This document shows positions 37,850 through 51,700 of a stretch of DNA of 64,000 nucleotides, one piece after another. How positions within the stretch are numbered: the first letter of the stretch is position 1; each line of letters begins with the position of its first letter. Below the pieces are notes generated by a model. The model was not told where the DNA came from. It saw only the letters and a list, made by a program, of their open reading frames with translations, and ran no database searches. Source of the stretch: Cinclus cinclus (Eukaryota; Chordata; Aves; Passeriformes; Cinclidae); the NCBI RefSeq assembly GCF_963662255.1, contig NC_085052.1:7071307-7135306 (forward strand). The letters are read 5' to 3'. A program made the position numbers and the translations under genes.

Positions 37850-38340
37850 AAAGAGATTAAAGGACAAAATAAACATAAAGAGCTGTCACAGGAATTGGTG
37901 TTGAATAGGTTTGTCACAGGTCCTATATTTTTCAGTCTTGCCATTTATGGGAAAATGTAGCAGTGACAGGGGTAGGCACAGCAGAACAGCAGTGGTGAGG
38001 ATGGCACCCACAGGAAAAAAAAAAATCTCTTAAATTTTCATTTTCTTACGAGTTGCTTTGCCACCAGAACAAAATATGAAGTCACATGTCTGGGACAACA
38101 ATGTGGGATATACCAAAATCAAAGCAATGGCTTCAGAAAGGCTCTCTACACTCAGGGAAGAGGAAAGGATTTGATTACATTTTTAAAGTTCTGAGGAAGG
38201 AAAGATCATGTGCTAAAAAGGCTCTTTTACCCTTTCAGCAAGTTTAACACAAAAAGGCGTAACACACATCTAAAGCCTGAACTCAGAAAACCTAAAGGAT
38301 GGGAGCTTAAATGAACTGTGATAAATCATCAGAGTAGGTA
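37850..38340 (+). mobile_element. Possible ancient CR1/L3-like LINE remnant
   Basis: Scattered blocks resemble old CR1-group sequence in plus sense and in the expected order. There is a gtcctatatttttcag stretch near 37920, like the RT 'L-F-N/S' region. A gaagtcacatgtctgggacaa stretch lies near 38079. An aaggcgtaacacac...ggatgggagcttaaatga block lies at about 38253-38315, like the 'ggyrtaacaa...tggctggaagttgaa' block. No reading frame survives and no terminal repeat is visible. This is similarity from memory of family consensus, so only tentative. Confidence 0.35.
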
Positions 38341-41300
38341 AATTAGCAATTCACATCTTAAACTGTGAAAATAAAGAATCAAGCAGACAACCTGGAAAGA
38401 CAACAGAGTTGGAGTCAGTTCGTCAGGAAAACCAACATGACAGAAAGGCACTGGAAGGAACACACGGGTGTGAGCAATTGCAAAAACAAATGATCTGAAA
38501 ATATGGATTTCTTCACTGTCTAGTAAATAAAGTAATTTTAGCAAATGAAACAAGCTTCTAGATGAGAAAAAACAAAACTGAAATCATCAAACTGTCTATG
38601 TTTTTGGGTCTGTCAGTCTGTAAAGAACCAAAACAAATCCCACCTGAAATTAAACTGTAAATATCATATTTTTCAGATCATCATCTACTCGAATTTCAGT
38701 AACAAAAAGTTTGAAGAAATTCAGTTTTATGTATGCACTGCAACATTGTTTTCTAACACTCCTAGTGATGTTCTGAAAGCTCTGTGTAATTAGGCCTGAT
38801 GAACCTTGTCCCTTAATAGGGACAAACCCAATGTTTGAAACTTAAGTATGAACAAAAGACAGGGTATAAAGAAGAAGAAAATGTATTGCCTACAACAGGC
38901 CTTCCTACACTTAAAATTATGGAGAAAAGCTTAAATACATCAAAAAAAAAAATATATATATATATATAAAAAGTTGCAATTCTTGCTTAAAAGAAAAAAA
39001 GCCACAGGACTGCAGCCCTTCTGAGATCCCTTACCTTACTGAGTGTTCTGCTGTTCTCATGCCAGGAGTGCACAAACCCTGCACAGGAACCAGACAGTGA
39101 ACATATAGTCGGACACTGTGGTTCTTACTGCCATAATGAAATTATGCTTTAGACGTTTTCTGCGTGACTAATCTCTCTTGATTACATTTTGAAGCTTTGC
39201 AGTGAATTGTGAATTATGGATGCATGAAGCCTCTTCTTCGTGGTTCTGCTGGCTCCAGTGCAGAAGGATCACTGGACTTTGATGCACAACTTCTGCTGTC
39301 AGATTGTTCCCTGGGAGGGATATGATAGACTCAAAGAACCTCCACCCTGGGGTCAGCGTCCTGTGCATCCCTCCCCAGGTGAGCTCCATTTCCACCTCTG
39401 AACTGGGAGCTTTGAGGGGAACTGGTGCTGTCCCAGGGTAACACCACCCCCAACCTGCCAGACCAAACATGGAAGAGAATTGTGTTTTCAGCACTGAAGG
39501 AAAGGACAGGTGTCTTAGATTTCCTATCTCTCAGACTTTTCCCTCTTGATTTCCAAAATATTCCTCATATTGCTAAGCTTTTCCTAAGGTATCCACACAC
39601 ATGCACCCACTGCACACTTCAATTTCTACTCAGGTGTCAGGACTAGAACTTTCCAGAGATTCCTCCTGTCATTAAGACAGGGTCTATCCCTTAATAGAAG
39701 CATCTAGTAACACACTTAGCAGCTTCATGTGATTTTTTTTTTCTTTTCCCATAGTCGTCTTTCACAAAAATATCTGCAGAAAGAAAAGATTTGCGCACAA
39801 GTTTCAGGATGCTTAACACCAGAACTGCAGAAAGGTTCTCAAACAGAGCAGGTATTGCTTCAAAGCAGTTTTCCATCAGCCTTAATGCAACTGTGCACAC
39901 AAAGCATTCTCTTTGCAAATCTCTTTCGCTATCTGAGGCTAATACCTGTAGCATCTAGACCAGAGATGCACGACAAGGATGTGAAGCTCTCTATAAAATC
40001 TGACTGATGGGAAATCAATATTACAAACAAACCCATAACCAGGGATCCATTACTGCTACAATATATAAACCAGCTCTGTTCTATTCAGCAAACACTTGCA
40101 AACTATGTGTCAGCAGTGGGAAATCCTTTTTTCAACTCTCTGGGAATATACAGTGACACAATGTCCCTGAAACTAGGAAATATTGTAAACAAACCCAGAG
40201 GCTCATAACCTTAAACAGAGTTATCCACCACAGTATATTCTCCTGTGCTTTGGTCCCATTATGGTAAGGTTTACTTTTGTCTTTTAATCTGATATGCATA
40301 CCCTGAATTGTTTAAACTAGAATTATAGATGTAAAGCTGTTTTGACTTCTACAAAAAATGTGCTTTGGAGAGACCAAAACAGAAATTAAATGCATGGGAA
40401 ATAATAGAACTATTTCAATAGCACAAATTGCAAAGCAGTTTAAGAAAGCATCTTTTGATTAAATAATCGTTTTAATTATAGAGTATACTTAGGTTTACCA
40501 ACTATAAACACTTCCTCTTTCAGCATTAGGATAATTTCACATATACTGTCTTGCCACACGTCAGAGCATGAATAAACTAGAAATAGAAATCACTATAAAA
40601 GTACACCCAAACAGAAGGGAAAAGGGTGACTTCTCTACAAATAGCAGATGCCCAATATAGTACATTGTTAAAGGATATAGCTAAATGCAAATAGTCAATT
40701 CATGACTTGCCCAGAAGAAACCTTTGTATTGCGGCAGTAGCAGGGGAGAACAAACCTTTGGTCATTCAGAAATGGTCTCTGCCCAGGGAGGACTCTGAGC
40801 AGAGCTCAGCAGTGTCCCTCTCATTGTAGGACTGCACCAAGGCAGCTCTTCTGCCAGGGCATTTTCCAGGTGGAAGTCTTTGCAAAGGATAAGGTTCCCA
40901 TGGCTGCCTGCCTTAAACTTACAGATTCCTAGAGGGCTCCTTTCATAACCAAAATGAGATGCTTCTTGACTGCACACTGTGGCAGACCATAAATTCACCA
41001 TGGTACATTATCCACCATCTCAAGAAAAAAATAAATTCAATAATTCTTATCTATATGGCAGCAATTTTCCACTGGGTTTGTATTAAAGCTTTCTTTGAGA
41101 GTAAGACACCTAGAAAGGGTGTTAAAAATAAAATACTGTTGTAGGGAGAATTTACTCAGAAACTTTACTATTAAAGGTGATTAAATTATATCCTCAGACA
41201 AAACCCTCAAGTTTGCTATTGTTTTTATTTTCAAGGGGATATAGACAGAGTAAATGTATTCTGTCATTTGGTAGGAAGGGGAGGAGAGATAGTTGTGATA

Positions 41301-44300
41301 CAGAACAGAGGAGGAAAGGAGATGTTAGTGAGGCATTGCACATGTAGACATGCTCTGACAGAATTGCAAAGATTTTTACAGCTATAAAACACTCAAATCT
41401 CTCCTCAGTTTAAAAATATGCCTGTAAACAAGTACCTTATATCATTCTGTGAAACAATGACAGTAACGAGTGCTTGTACTCTGCCTGCAGTGAAGGGGTT
41501 CCTGCTTCAGTAAAAGTCACAGTACTGCCATTATGAAATTTCAGAATTATTGGTCCTTCACAAGACAAAGAAAAATCCTTGCGTGCGCTGACTGCGGGAT
41601 CAGTGTAAATAGAACAAAACCAGCAGAACTGCTTGGCAGGAGTTTAAGTAGTCTCTTATCTCTACACTGCAGTTCTGCTTGTACTGCACCTCAGTACATG
41701 CACAAGGCTTTTGTGTTGGTCTTGCTCTCACCTTGTAATCCACCAATCAAACTGGCTGAAGGCTGCCAGAAACTCTTAACACATCTGTTTAAACTTCTCC
41801 ACCTGGTAATTCCAATTCAACTTTTTTCTTGCTCAAAAATCCATCACATTGATACTAATTTAAATAGCATTACTGACTAACTCATATTTTCAACTCAATG
41901 AATTTCCACACTGCTCCCCAAATTTGTTTCATTATGAGGAAACATCTTTTATTTTGAAAGATAATGTTGAAGTTTTCAGAAGAGCTGTGTGTCGTATCTT
42001 CAGCTGGTGTTAATGAATAGTCTCTTCCACATGGTTAATAAAAGATTTGGCTGTCTCAGGTCCTGGTTCTTTTTCTGCCTGGTTAGCAAGTTATATGAGT
42101 CTAATTGACATTACTTACTGTATGATGGCATTAGAATTATATATACACATATACATGGACTAAACTTTGATAAAAAAATGTATCATTGCTGTCTTTCCCC
42201 TGTTTTCTTTAAGGATTATAATCCCAGAGAATTTGTGCCCCAAAGCTTGTTGACCTTCCATCCACTGCCAAATATTCCTTTTCTGGAATTATGTAACACT
42301 AGTCAAAAGCAGGCAACAAAAATTTTGAAAAATAAAAATGTCATAAGGCTGATACAATGTCTTTGCATAGACAAAGGCATCTGATCATTATGGGGCACAT
42401 CTTCCCCACTAATCAAAGTTTATTGGCTGCATCTTTAAAACTGACAGTGTCTTTCAGGATCTATCAAAAGTATCATAACATAAGCTATCAAAATAAATAA
42501 AATATAAAGTGCATACTTCTTAGGGACATAATTTCCAAGTACATAAACTTTTATCTTACTTTTGAAAAAACATCAAATCACTTGGAGCACTTTTAAAAAT
42601 ACGATTTATGGAAAAGGCTTCTTTTACAGGTTCTGAACACTCTATAAAAACTCTTTCAAACAGCAGGGCTACCAGAACTTTTAACAGAGCAAGTTATAAA
42701 GCAGATTATGGATGAGAGCAGGTGAGACAGAATCATGGTTGTTGCACTCAATCAAATGTCTCTGCATCTGGCAAGTAGCTCTAAGAATTAAGTCTGTTAC
42801 AGCTGAAGAAAACTCCTGCAAGTTCTCAATTTGCATTCCCCAGATCCCGTCTTTGCAGCACAACAGAAGCTGCCACACTGCAGAGTCAGCACAAGAAGCT
42901 GTGCTCCTCAAGCACAGAAGATGCTTTGGGTACTCAGGTGAGGACCTCATGCATGAGGCAAAGAGGTTGAAATGAGAACAGCCCAGTCATGCAAAAACAT
43001 ACTGCTTTTTTTAAAGAAAGCCTCTTCTTTATGTCAGAATCACAGCGTGTCAGACTATTAATTATTTACACAGCACTCAGTTTGGGTAATACAACTGGGG
43101 TTCTCAACACTGGGGTTACCTCACACCAGGCATTAGGGCTTCTCAAGGTGATTTGCTGCTACAGCTCGTGGTCACTGCTAACCTGGGCAGCCTTGGAGCT
43201 GTGAACCTGGCAGGTTAACTGATGCAGCTATTCTGTCCTGGCTCCATACAGACTCTTATTCTCCCCAGGCTTGCTGGGCAGAGATATGTCTGTGAACTGC
43301 AGCACCGTGCTACATGTGACAGCCTCAAATAAAAGGCAGTTCAGCTCAGTTTCAAAAGTTATTTTTAATCTCCTCCAACTCCAGCTGCCTAGAGTGAGGT
43401 GGGGAGACTAAGCTAATCACGTAGGCTCCTTCTGTAGAAGAGGAACAGAGATACAAGAGTGAGATTTAAAAGATAATTTTATATCAAACTCATATAATAG
43501 AACAGGACAAGATGTCCTGTCCAAGAGCCTCATTCTTTTTGTTGACTCTCAAGGAAACTTAGATTAATTCAGACTAGAAACCTAACTTCTGGATGAATGT
43601 GAGACAGTTCCTGGTTATTTTGATATAAAATTGCTTAAGAGCAGCTGTGGGAGCAGCCTTATAAAGACAGCATTAAGGATAATTCTTGCTTCTGGCAATT
43701 CACAAATTAAGCTAAACTAAAATCCCATTTCAGCTATAAAACTATTTTAAAGGATGCTTTTTGGGTTCATATTATACATCTTAATGGGAGAAGGGTGCCA
43801 TATGGAGGGATTTCATTTTGTTAAAAGACACTCATTGCTCTTATCTTCTTTATGTACTACACAGAAACTGAAAGCAAACAATGCTTATATATTTTTTGCA
43901 AGCAATTTCCATTTTAAATACAGAAAACTTTATTAATAAAGCAATGGGATACTGAAATGCTGAAATGAGAGATCCAAGAATAAAGGCTCCTTTAACTCAG
44001 TTAACACCATCTAGCTGTATGCAGTTATCTTGCATTTATTCATTTGCATGTATGGACCATGGCACTTTAAAATGTCATGTATTATTTTCCAAGGATCGTT
44101 TTCAAAGGGAAATTGTAATTTACCAAATACAACTGCCATATAAAATAATAGCTAATGTAACCATAAGATAAAACTGCTGTCAAGTTGTTTACCAACTGTC
44201 CAGCGCAATCAAACGTGGTCTTGTGATTATTTTTCTGTTCTGTTTCAGAAAAAAAAATTGTTTGACTTCCAAATCCAAGCTTTTGTTTCAGTAGTCTTTG

Positions 44301-45480
44301 AATTCTGGGAGTTCAGAAGAGTTTTGTAGCCTCCATGCCCAAAGTATTTTATGTGCTGAGAAGTGAACCTCATCAAATTCTCCATGGCCAAGAAATGTCT
44401 GCTGATACAATGGGGGAGAAATCCTTCAGTGAGGATGAGAGGAAGGAGCATTCTTCACATTCTTCCTCACTTACAAAGTGGATCAAAGACATGCAGCTTT
44501 AGATCACTCCTACCTATACAGAGTGCTGCTGCAAAAAAAATCCCAGGTACTTATATAATATTTTATTATATATCTGAGTATATCTGCCACTATCCGAGTG
44601 TTTTCTGCTTTATTTCCCACTTTCTGTGCCCTGAAACACAAAATGTTTGTCTTCACTTCAAAAGCCCTTCCCACCAAACTGCCTCATTCTTAGAAGGAGT
44701 TCCCTACTGCCATCTGCAAAGCTGTCTTAATTATCTCATTTCAGATCCTGTCTTTGATATGCTGCTTATAGAAAACTCATAGCTGGCCTGCTGCTCTCCC
44801 TTGAACACTGACTTTTTGGCTGCCCAGTACAGTCACATTGTTTCCTTATGCTCCCCCGTCTGTCTAGACCCATCTGTTGTCTCTTGTTTTATACTTCGAT
44901 TATAAACTCTATGGCAGCAGAACTGCCTCTTTGTTCTGAGTTCATTTGGTGCTTAAAACAATGCAGGCTTGACCCATGATTAAGGCTTCCCAGCACTAGA
45001 AAAAAAACCCCACAAAATAGCAAACATTCTAACAAATAACCCAGCTGGAGTGCCGGAAACAGACGCTGCCTTGCAGACATCACAACACAGAGGAATCAAA
45101 TTCCACCAAAACTGAATTACTCAGCAATACTGGTCCATTTGATCATCATTGAAAAATAGTCTTGGTGTTTCTCTTGCTTTTCAATCTAGCTCACAGTTGT
45201 GGCTTCCAGCTAAATAATGTCTTCTCTGAATAAAACTTGTCAAACTATTGCATTGTGTGCTTTATGTACCAGGGCTCTGCTTACTTTGTCTTGGCTCCTC
45301 TAAAGTAAGCAGGCTCAGAACCTCAGCTCCTCTCTTTTACCAGAAAAAAGTTGGAGTTTGAAGCCAGTTTCCTTGAAATCAGCTTGGGTACAAGGAGATG
45401 GTCACTCACAGCTACCCTGGTCTAAGGCATCATGGGCCTCTGGTGTGTTTTACTGTGCTGTCATCCATAGCTCGTTCAAG
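38341..45480. other. Non-coding stretch, no gene recognised
   Basis: AT-rich sequence. A mixed A-run/(TA)n repeat lies at about 38942-38968. GC-richer patches near 39240-39460 and 40750-41000 hold minus-strand frames of 108 and 79 codons with no recognisable family or splice structure. I see nothing else. Confidence 0.55.
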
Positions 45481-45740
45481 AATCACAGAATGTGCTGAGT
45501 TGGAAGGGATCCACAAGAACCATTGAGTCCAACATCTGGCCCTGCACACCCCCAAGAGTCACACCATGTGCCCATGAGCATTGTCCAAATGCTCTTTGGG
45601 CTCTGTCAGGCTTCGTGCTGTGACCCCTCTCCCTTGGGAGACTGTCCCAGTTCCCAGCCACCCTCTGGGATAAGAACCTCTTTAGGAAGAACAGCCTCAG
45701 CCTTGCCTGGGGTCCTGCTCTCTCTGCTCCAGCTCACGCA
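45481..45740 (-). mobile_element. CR1 retrotransposon 3' fragment
   Basis: On plus it starts aatcacagaatgtgctgagttgg, then ggaagggatccac, catgagcattgtccaaat and tgtcccagttcccagccacc, the avian CR1 3'-end layout. Sense is minus. It is diverged: the region after ctctgggataagaacc has drifted and the 5' boundary near 45740 is approximate. Confidence 0.85.
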
Positions 45741-48700
45741 CTGGTTTCTGTCCACCACCAGCTTGGATTCCAAGCCTGGGTCCTCAGGTTCCCCTGCCTA
45801 AATCCCCACACTAGTGCAAAGAATGCTCACGGTCACCCAGCCAGCTCTCTGCTAGGTGAGAGAGGACGTAAGGACTAAGAAACCAATGTGGGCAGATCCC
45901 AGAGGAAAACAAATCACCACACACATCCCTGGATGCAGCCAATGATGAATCCTACAACATCTCCAAGGCTCCATGGATGCAGAATCAGAGTCCCCTGGGA
46001 CTGACCAACACAACAGGGGAAGGTCACGATGCTCACAAAGCCCTCACAGGTCCCTGACGATTCTGGCAAGGGACACAGTGTGGTTATGTCCTCATTCCCA
46101 TTTCAAGGCTGTCTGTGTACAGAATTTGGGACAGGATTTCTCTTGTGGTTCTTGATGTGCTGATTAGTTTAATTAACTTTTTCATGAAAGTAAAATAGGG
46201 CATAAATTTCAGCTGTATTCCTATGAGATTACTAACAGACTTTTTCAAGTACCTCTCTTTCATATTGTCAGGATTTTTGCTGATTTGATTACATAAAAGA
46301 GGTGGCAACATAATGACTACTAACTAGAACTCTCAACTTATTATCAGTCCACATTTTTATACATTTCATATTAGCAGATCAATACAAAAACACAATGCGT
46401 GTACAGCTGCATTTACCTCTAAAACTGGAATCACTCTAGTTCATACATGTCACCTTTATAATCTTCTAGCCTGAAGAATTGCTATGAAAAAAGGAAAAGG
46501 AATATAAGAAAATCCAACACTTCAGCTCAAAAGGGAGGTTTTACTACAAATAAAGTTTTATAACTTTAGTGATCAGAAATTTCCTTGAGCTGAGATTTTT
46601 TGATGATATCCTTAACAAGCAGACGTATTACTTCTATGCAGGCAGCAGCTATAAATTATGTTTACATACAATCACAGTGCATTTCCCAGGGATTCAGGAC
46701 CTCATCCAGGAGGTTCTAGAGATAATCAGCACCAGTGGACTTCAGAAGGAGCTGAGAATACCCAGCACTCTGCACTACTATGCCCACAAACCATAACTGT
46801 GCAGAGCATGCTGAAATAATCATGAGCTAAGTACCTGGTAATTTCTCTTTTCTAGCCAAAGTGCACATTACACGTTAATTACAGTTAAGCCACCTAAGCA
46901 TAATTGTCAAGTATTCTACAGAAACGTGCAATTTCTATGCAGATTGCATTTGGCTGAAAACTGCATAAATCTACTGTGTTATTCTATCTTGCCATGTATA
47001 TGTGGACAATGCAAACCAAGCTATTAACAAACCAAATAACTCTGAAAGAACATTTAATTGTTATTGCAGACACAAACTAACTTTTCAAGAAAGCCAAAGT
47101 AGCTTAAAGTATGGAAAAGGGTACATTATGAAGGATATAAGGATACATTTATTTATCTGATAAGCACAATACTTAAAGAAGCCAACTACAATACTTTGGT
47201 TTCCCATTAGTTACTTCTGAATTTTAGAATAAAATGGAGATATATCCAGGTGGCAAAAATTCTGTTTTAACAGCTGCATCAAAACTCAAAAGCAGCATCT
47301 TAACAGATTAACAGCTCTCCATAATATCATGCAATTTTTTCCCAGTAATAATTAGGTATTTAGAGAGACAACTAATTAGAGAGAAATGACTGGATGATTT
47401 TTCATTTGCTCAGAAATCTACTGTCAGAAATGAAGATCCACTATGGGTACTAATGTAATTCTGGTGCTAGAATTAGTGTCAGAAAGATAAGAGAAATTAT
47501 GGTTTAAACTATGTAGATTGTAAAATAATGTACCTACACAGACCTCCACAATGTTAACATGTACATTGATACACTCTTCTCCAAATAGAAGGATTCTATT
47601 CCTAATATGCATTTCATAAATATGGGTGCTGAGGAGGGAAATATACAAGATTTAGTAAAAGATGAAGCAGAATAGTTTTTTCCATTAAATAGATCTTTCC
47701 CAGTCTAATTTGGGATAACAGATGAAAGATTCAAGGATCATTGGTTCTTGAAGGCATTTGTTTCCTCTTATTTTCACATACTAACTGCATGACTCTACCT
47801 CTGTTTGCCTTTGCTGCTGCATTGCCTGTCACTAAAATACATCTTTAACTGTGTATCACTTTTCCTCTGGATTTTATTTACCATGTCACTCACCAGCTAG
47901 ATTCATATAAGTATACCTCAAGCTACTGGAAAAGAGCATTCTCCACATTCACTACTAATATCATTCCACAGACTGAGTGGAGTGCTTTATGAGAGATGCT
48001 GCTATCATCCAAAGACAAATCATGTCTATGACATATTCAGCCAGCTTTTACCCAGGGCTTAAAGTCATACATCTACAGCACTAAAATGTTTAAACTGGCC
48101 CTAAAGCATTCTTCTTCTTCTTCTGGGAAATTGATAGTTCTTTTTGTGCAGCAACAGAAAGCTCCTCATTTCCTCTATTCCAGGTGTACACGCATGTCTT
48201 TGCACACACACATCCCCCACTCCTAAATGTGGATCCAACAGCATCCACTTTCAGAAGAAAACCTTAAGATATATGTGTTTGCAAGAGCAAACATTCAAAC
48301 ATTGCAGCTGTTTGCTCAAACATAATTTTGTCCTTTCTTATGGTCTAGCCTGTGCAATGAACATTGCAGCTGTTCTGCAGAAACACACAACAATATTACA
48401 CTACTGAAGGCTGTATCACAATGTGCTCACCCAGGGGAGGGGAATAAGACAAATCTGGCAAACCATTACTTGCAAAAACTTGGCTTTCTAGTTTCATTTT
48501 TTTCCTCTTCAAATAACTGTTAAAGCAATTCTCACGTCCCCCCACCCCCCATTTTTCTGTTTGTTTGCTGTAATGAATAGACTTTAAATTTTTGCTAGCT
48601 CAACTACAATGTCCTACCCAGGGCCCTACTGATACTGGACAAATCACCTGCATCATACAACTCTTCAACTTCATGTTCAGGGCCAAATATATGAATTGTC

Positions 48701-51700
48701 AGTAATAATACCATGGGTGAAAATTATCTTTTCTGTGGCCTCCCAGATGTGGCAAAGGGATAATAAGGTCTGGAGGGTTTGGCTGAGGAGCTGAGCCTTG
48801 ACTTCTCCTCCTCTTTCCCTACTGCCCCAGCAGCACCAACACTTCACAGTGCAACTGCTCTGGTTAGCAACCTGGTCCTGAATCCTTAAAACTGCTTGAG
48901 TTCAGCTATTATTTTGGCCTGCTGCCAAATTTTCCTATGAAATGCAACTAAAATAATGAAAATGGTAATTTTCTACAGTTTATGAGTTCACTAAACTAGA
49001 TTGAATTCAGGGAACAAAGAAATGGCACTTCTTCAGTTCATGGTTGTTTCCTGGGTTTTTTGGCTTTTTTTTTTTCTTTTTTTTAAACATGACCGGATTT
49101 AAAACTGCACTGTAAACAACAGAAGTGTTAGAAATTGCCTTTGAATGTAAATGTATTTTTCTGCAAAAATCTTTCATTCCACTGTGCTGGGATGAAAGCA
49201 GATAGACCTCCATCTGAATATATGTTTAGCATTTAACGACAGAAATGCTTCAAAAACAAGCTTATAAATAGGAGGAAATGGCCACCCATATGACAGCAGT
49301 TCCATTTAAACTTGTTAATTGCTTGAAATAGCTGCAGACACAGACAACCTTATGTATAGTTACTAATGCCTGATACACAGCCTGGCTGAATCTTTAATAG
49401 TATTAGAAAATAAATGTCTGCTTGGTATCTAAGCAATCAGAATTTAGCTATAAATAAACTAGATCTTATATTTTAAATAACAGGGATAATTCCCACAGCA
49501 GGTTCAGATCAACAAAGTGTGTTTCTGACCACTTATTCTGAGCATTTCTCTCAAGTCTGTAAATTGTACTGTTGCATATCTCCAACTTCTCCATTTCCAT
49601 CTAACTCCTATTTAAGAGACCAGCATTACAAAGCATTTCTATCCTTTCTTCACACCATGATAACTTATTGGTCAAGTTTCACAAGTCTTTATATATACAA
49701 TGAACAAAACTAAATCCTGCAGCACTTACATAATCAATGTTCAATATTTAATGATACATTGCAGTGATGCATCATTGAACGACATTGGGGTAGGATTTGT
49801 ACAGAGAGTTGGTATTGACAAGTTGATAAATTTGAAAAAACACAGATTTTCTTAAACAGGACCATTTCTGGAGATCTGAGCTTTCTATAGAGAGGGTTCC
49901 CATGCATGTTATATTCAGCTGATAAAAAAAAACATTAAATTTTATGCTAACACATGCACATAGAAACAGATTTAAAATACACTTAAATGCCTCAACATTT
50001 CTAAAACATAACAAGCTATTTTGGGGTAGGAAAAGCATAGAAGGAATGGCACAATGATGTGGAAATAATTTCTAAAGCATCTGCTTAAGAGCTCTTAAAA
50101 CTTCATAACTTATTTTTTAGGGCCAGATCTTCTATCATGGTCTCAAAAATGCATATGAAGATACATAAGAAAGCTGAATATGTGGGAAGAATAGCTAACT
50201 CAATAATACCATGTAATACTGTACGAATCTTGTCTTTCCATTTAAATAATAAAAATAGCTGCTCCCATAAGCAAAATGTAGTAGATTACATTTTCCCATA
50301 TGTTTACATGCAGCAGCGTCGACCTCCTCAGAGAAGCAGTCATTTTCTTGTCATTTTCAAGTAATATGTCACACAGAACTTGCACAATCTCTTGAAGGTT
50401 ACTTTCCATAATCACACCTTGAAGTGTCCTAAAAGTCTGGGAGAAGTCAGAATATTCTGTGCTGTCATATCAGCACACCACTCTATATGCAGACAATGAA
50501 CATATAAATCTGCTCATAAAGGAATGGTGCACATTGTTAAGGTTGATTTCATTTTCCATTTACGCTTCTGGTTTTGTTGTTAAGAAATAAGAGAGACATT
50601 AGTTTGAAAAATATTTGTGAGTGCAGGACAGCATCAGAAGTTTCTCTCCAATTAAATATTTCTCAATACAACCATCACATCGAATTTGAAAAAAAAACCC
50701 ATAACAACCCACTACTTTTGATTGCATTGCTACACTTATAGGTAACCTCACAGTAGAAAAAGCTGTCTGCTCTAATTTAACCAGCCTCATCCAACAACCC
50801 TCTCTCACTGAATCAAGGAGAGATCCAGGAAATCAAACTGTAGCATGTCTGTCTTTCTTTGTGGAGTCGGTGTGTGTCAGACTGCAGGCGTTTTTAAATC
50901 TTGACTAATAGGAAATAAAATTGGCTCCAACTGTATCTAGAATGAAACAAGCAACTAGCAGACCTGCAACTTCAATCAGGTTGGTTTCTTTCCATTTCAA
51001 CCTCACCAGTCTGGAACAAGAAAACGTTATTACGGCATGCTCAGTCAGAGTTTACAAGAAAGGCACATAACTATGGAGACAAAATCAGCCAGCTCTTTCA
51101 TTCATGGCTGGTCAGGTCATAAAATGAGTACAATTCACAGCCTTGCTTCCAAAACAAAGAACATTCTAAAGTAGGATTCCAGATAATGAATAGTCTACTC
51201 TTATTTCTTTAAATAGAGGTCTATTCCTCTACACAAATTGTTTGGCTTGAAATGCTGAAAATGTTTTGAACAGGAAAAAATGCTTCCTTTTCAAGCTCTG
51301 GCAAAACACCATTCCAGTTTGTAGGAAGATGGTAAGTGGCAGCCAAGAGCCAAGATCAGAATGCACTTCATGAAGCATTGCCAATAAGGCAACATCCTCA
51401 CCTTTTTAAAGTTGTTTCATTTCCTAATAGTTGATTTCTTGAGAAATCAATATTCCCTTCTTTCCCTATACTTTGGAGAGTGCTCATAACTACTGATTTG
51501 AAGTTGAGGCTTTTATTCACTACTGATTTTTCAATGAGCCCTTTGTATTGCAATCCAAAAGATATAAATAATGCCAAAAGGAAAACAAAGCCAACCAACA
51601 GTTAAGAGCTCATGACTTGAAATCATGCTCAGTTCAATCTCACAAGTACAAAGCAGGTTACGTGCTTGGGCATGGATCTCCCCTTCATCTGCAGATCATT

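Noticed and set aside
39168..39494. 108-codon minus-strand open frame in a GC-richer patch
   Set aside because: No family recognised and no consistent splice signals; GC-richer patches have fewer stops by composition.
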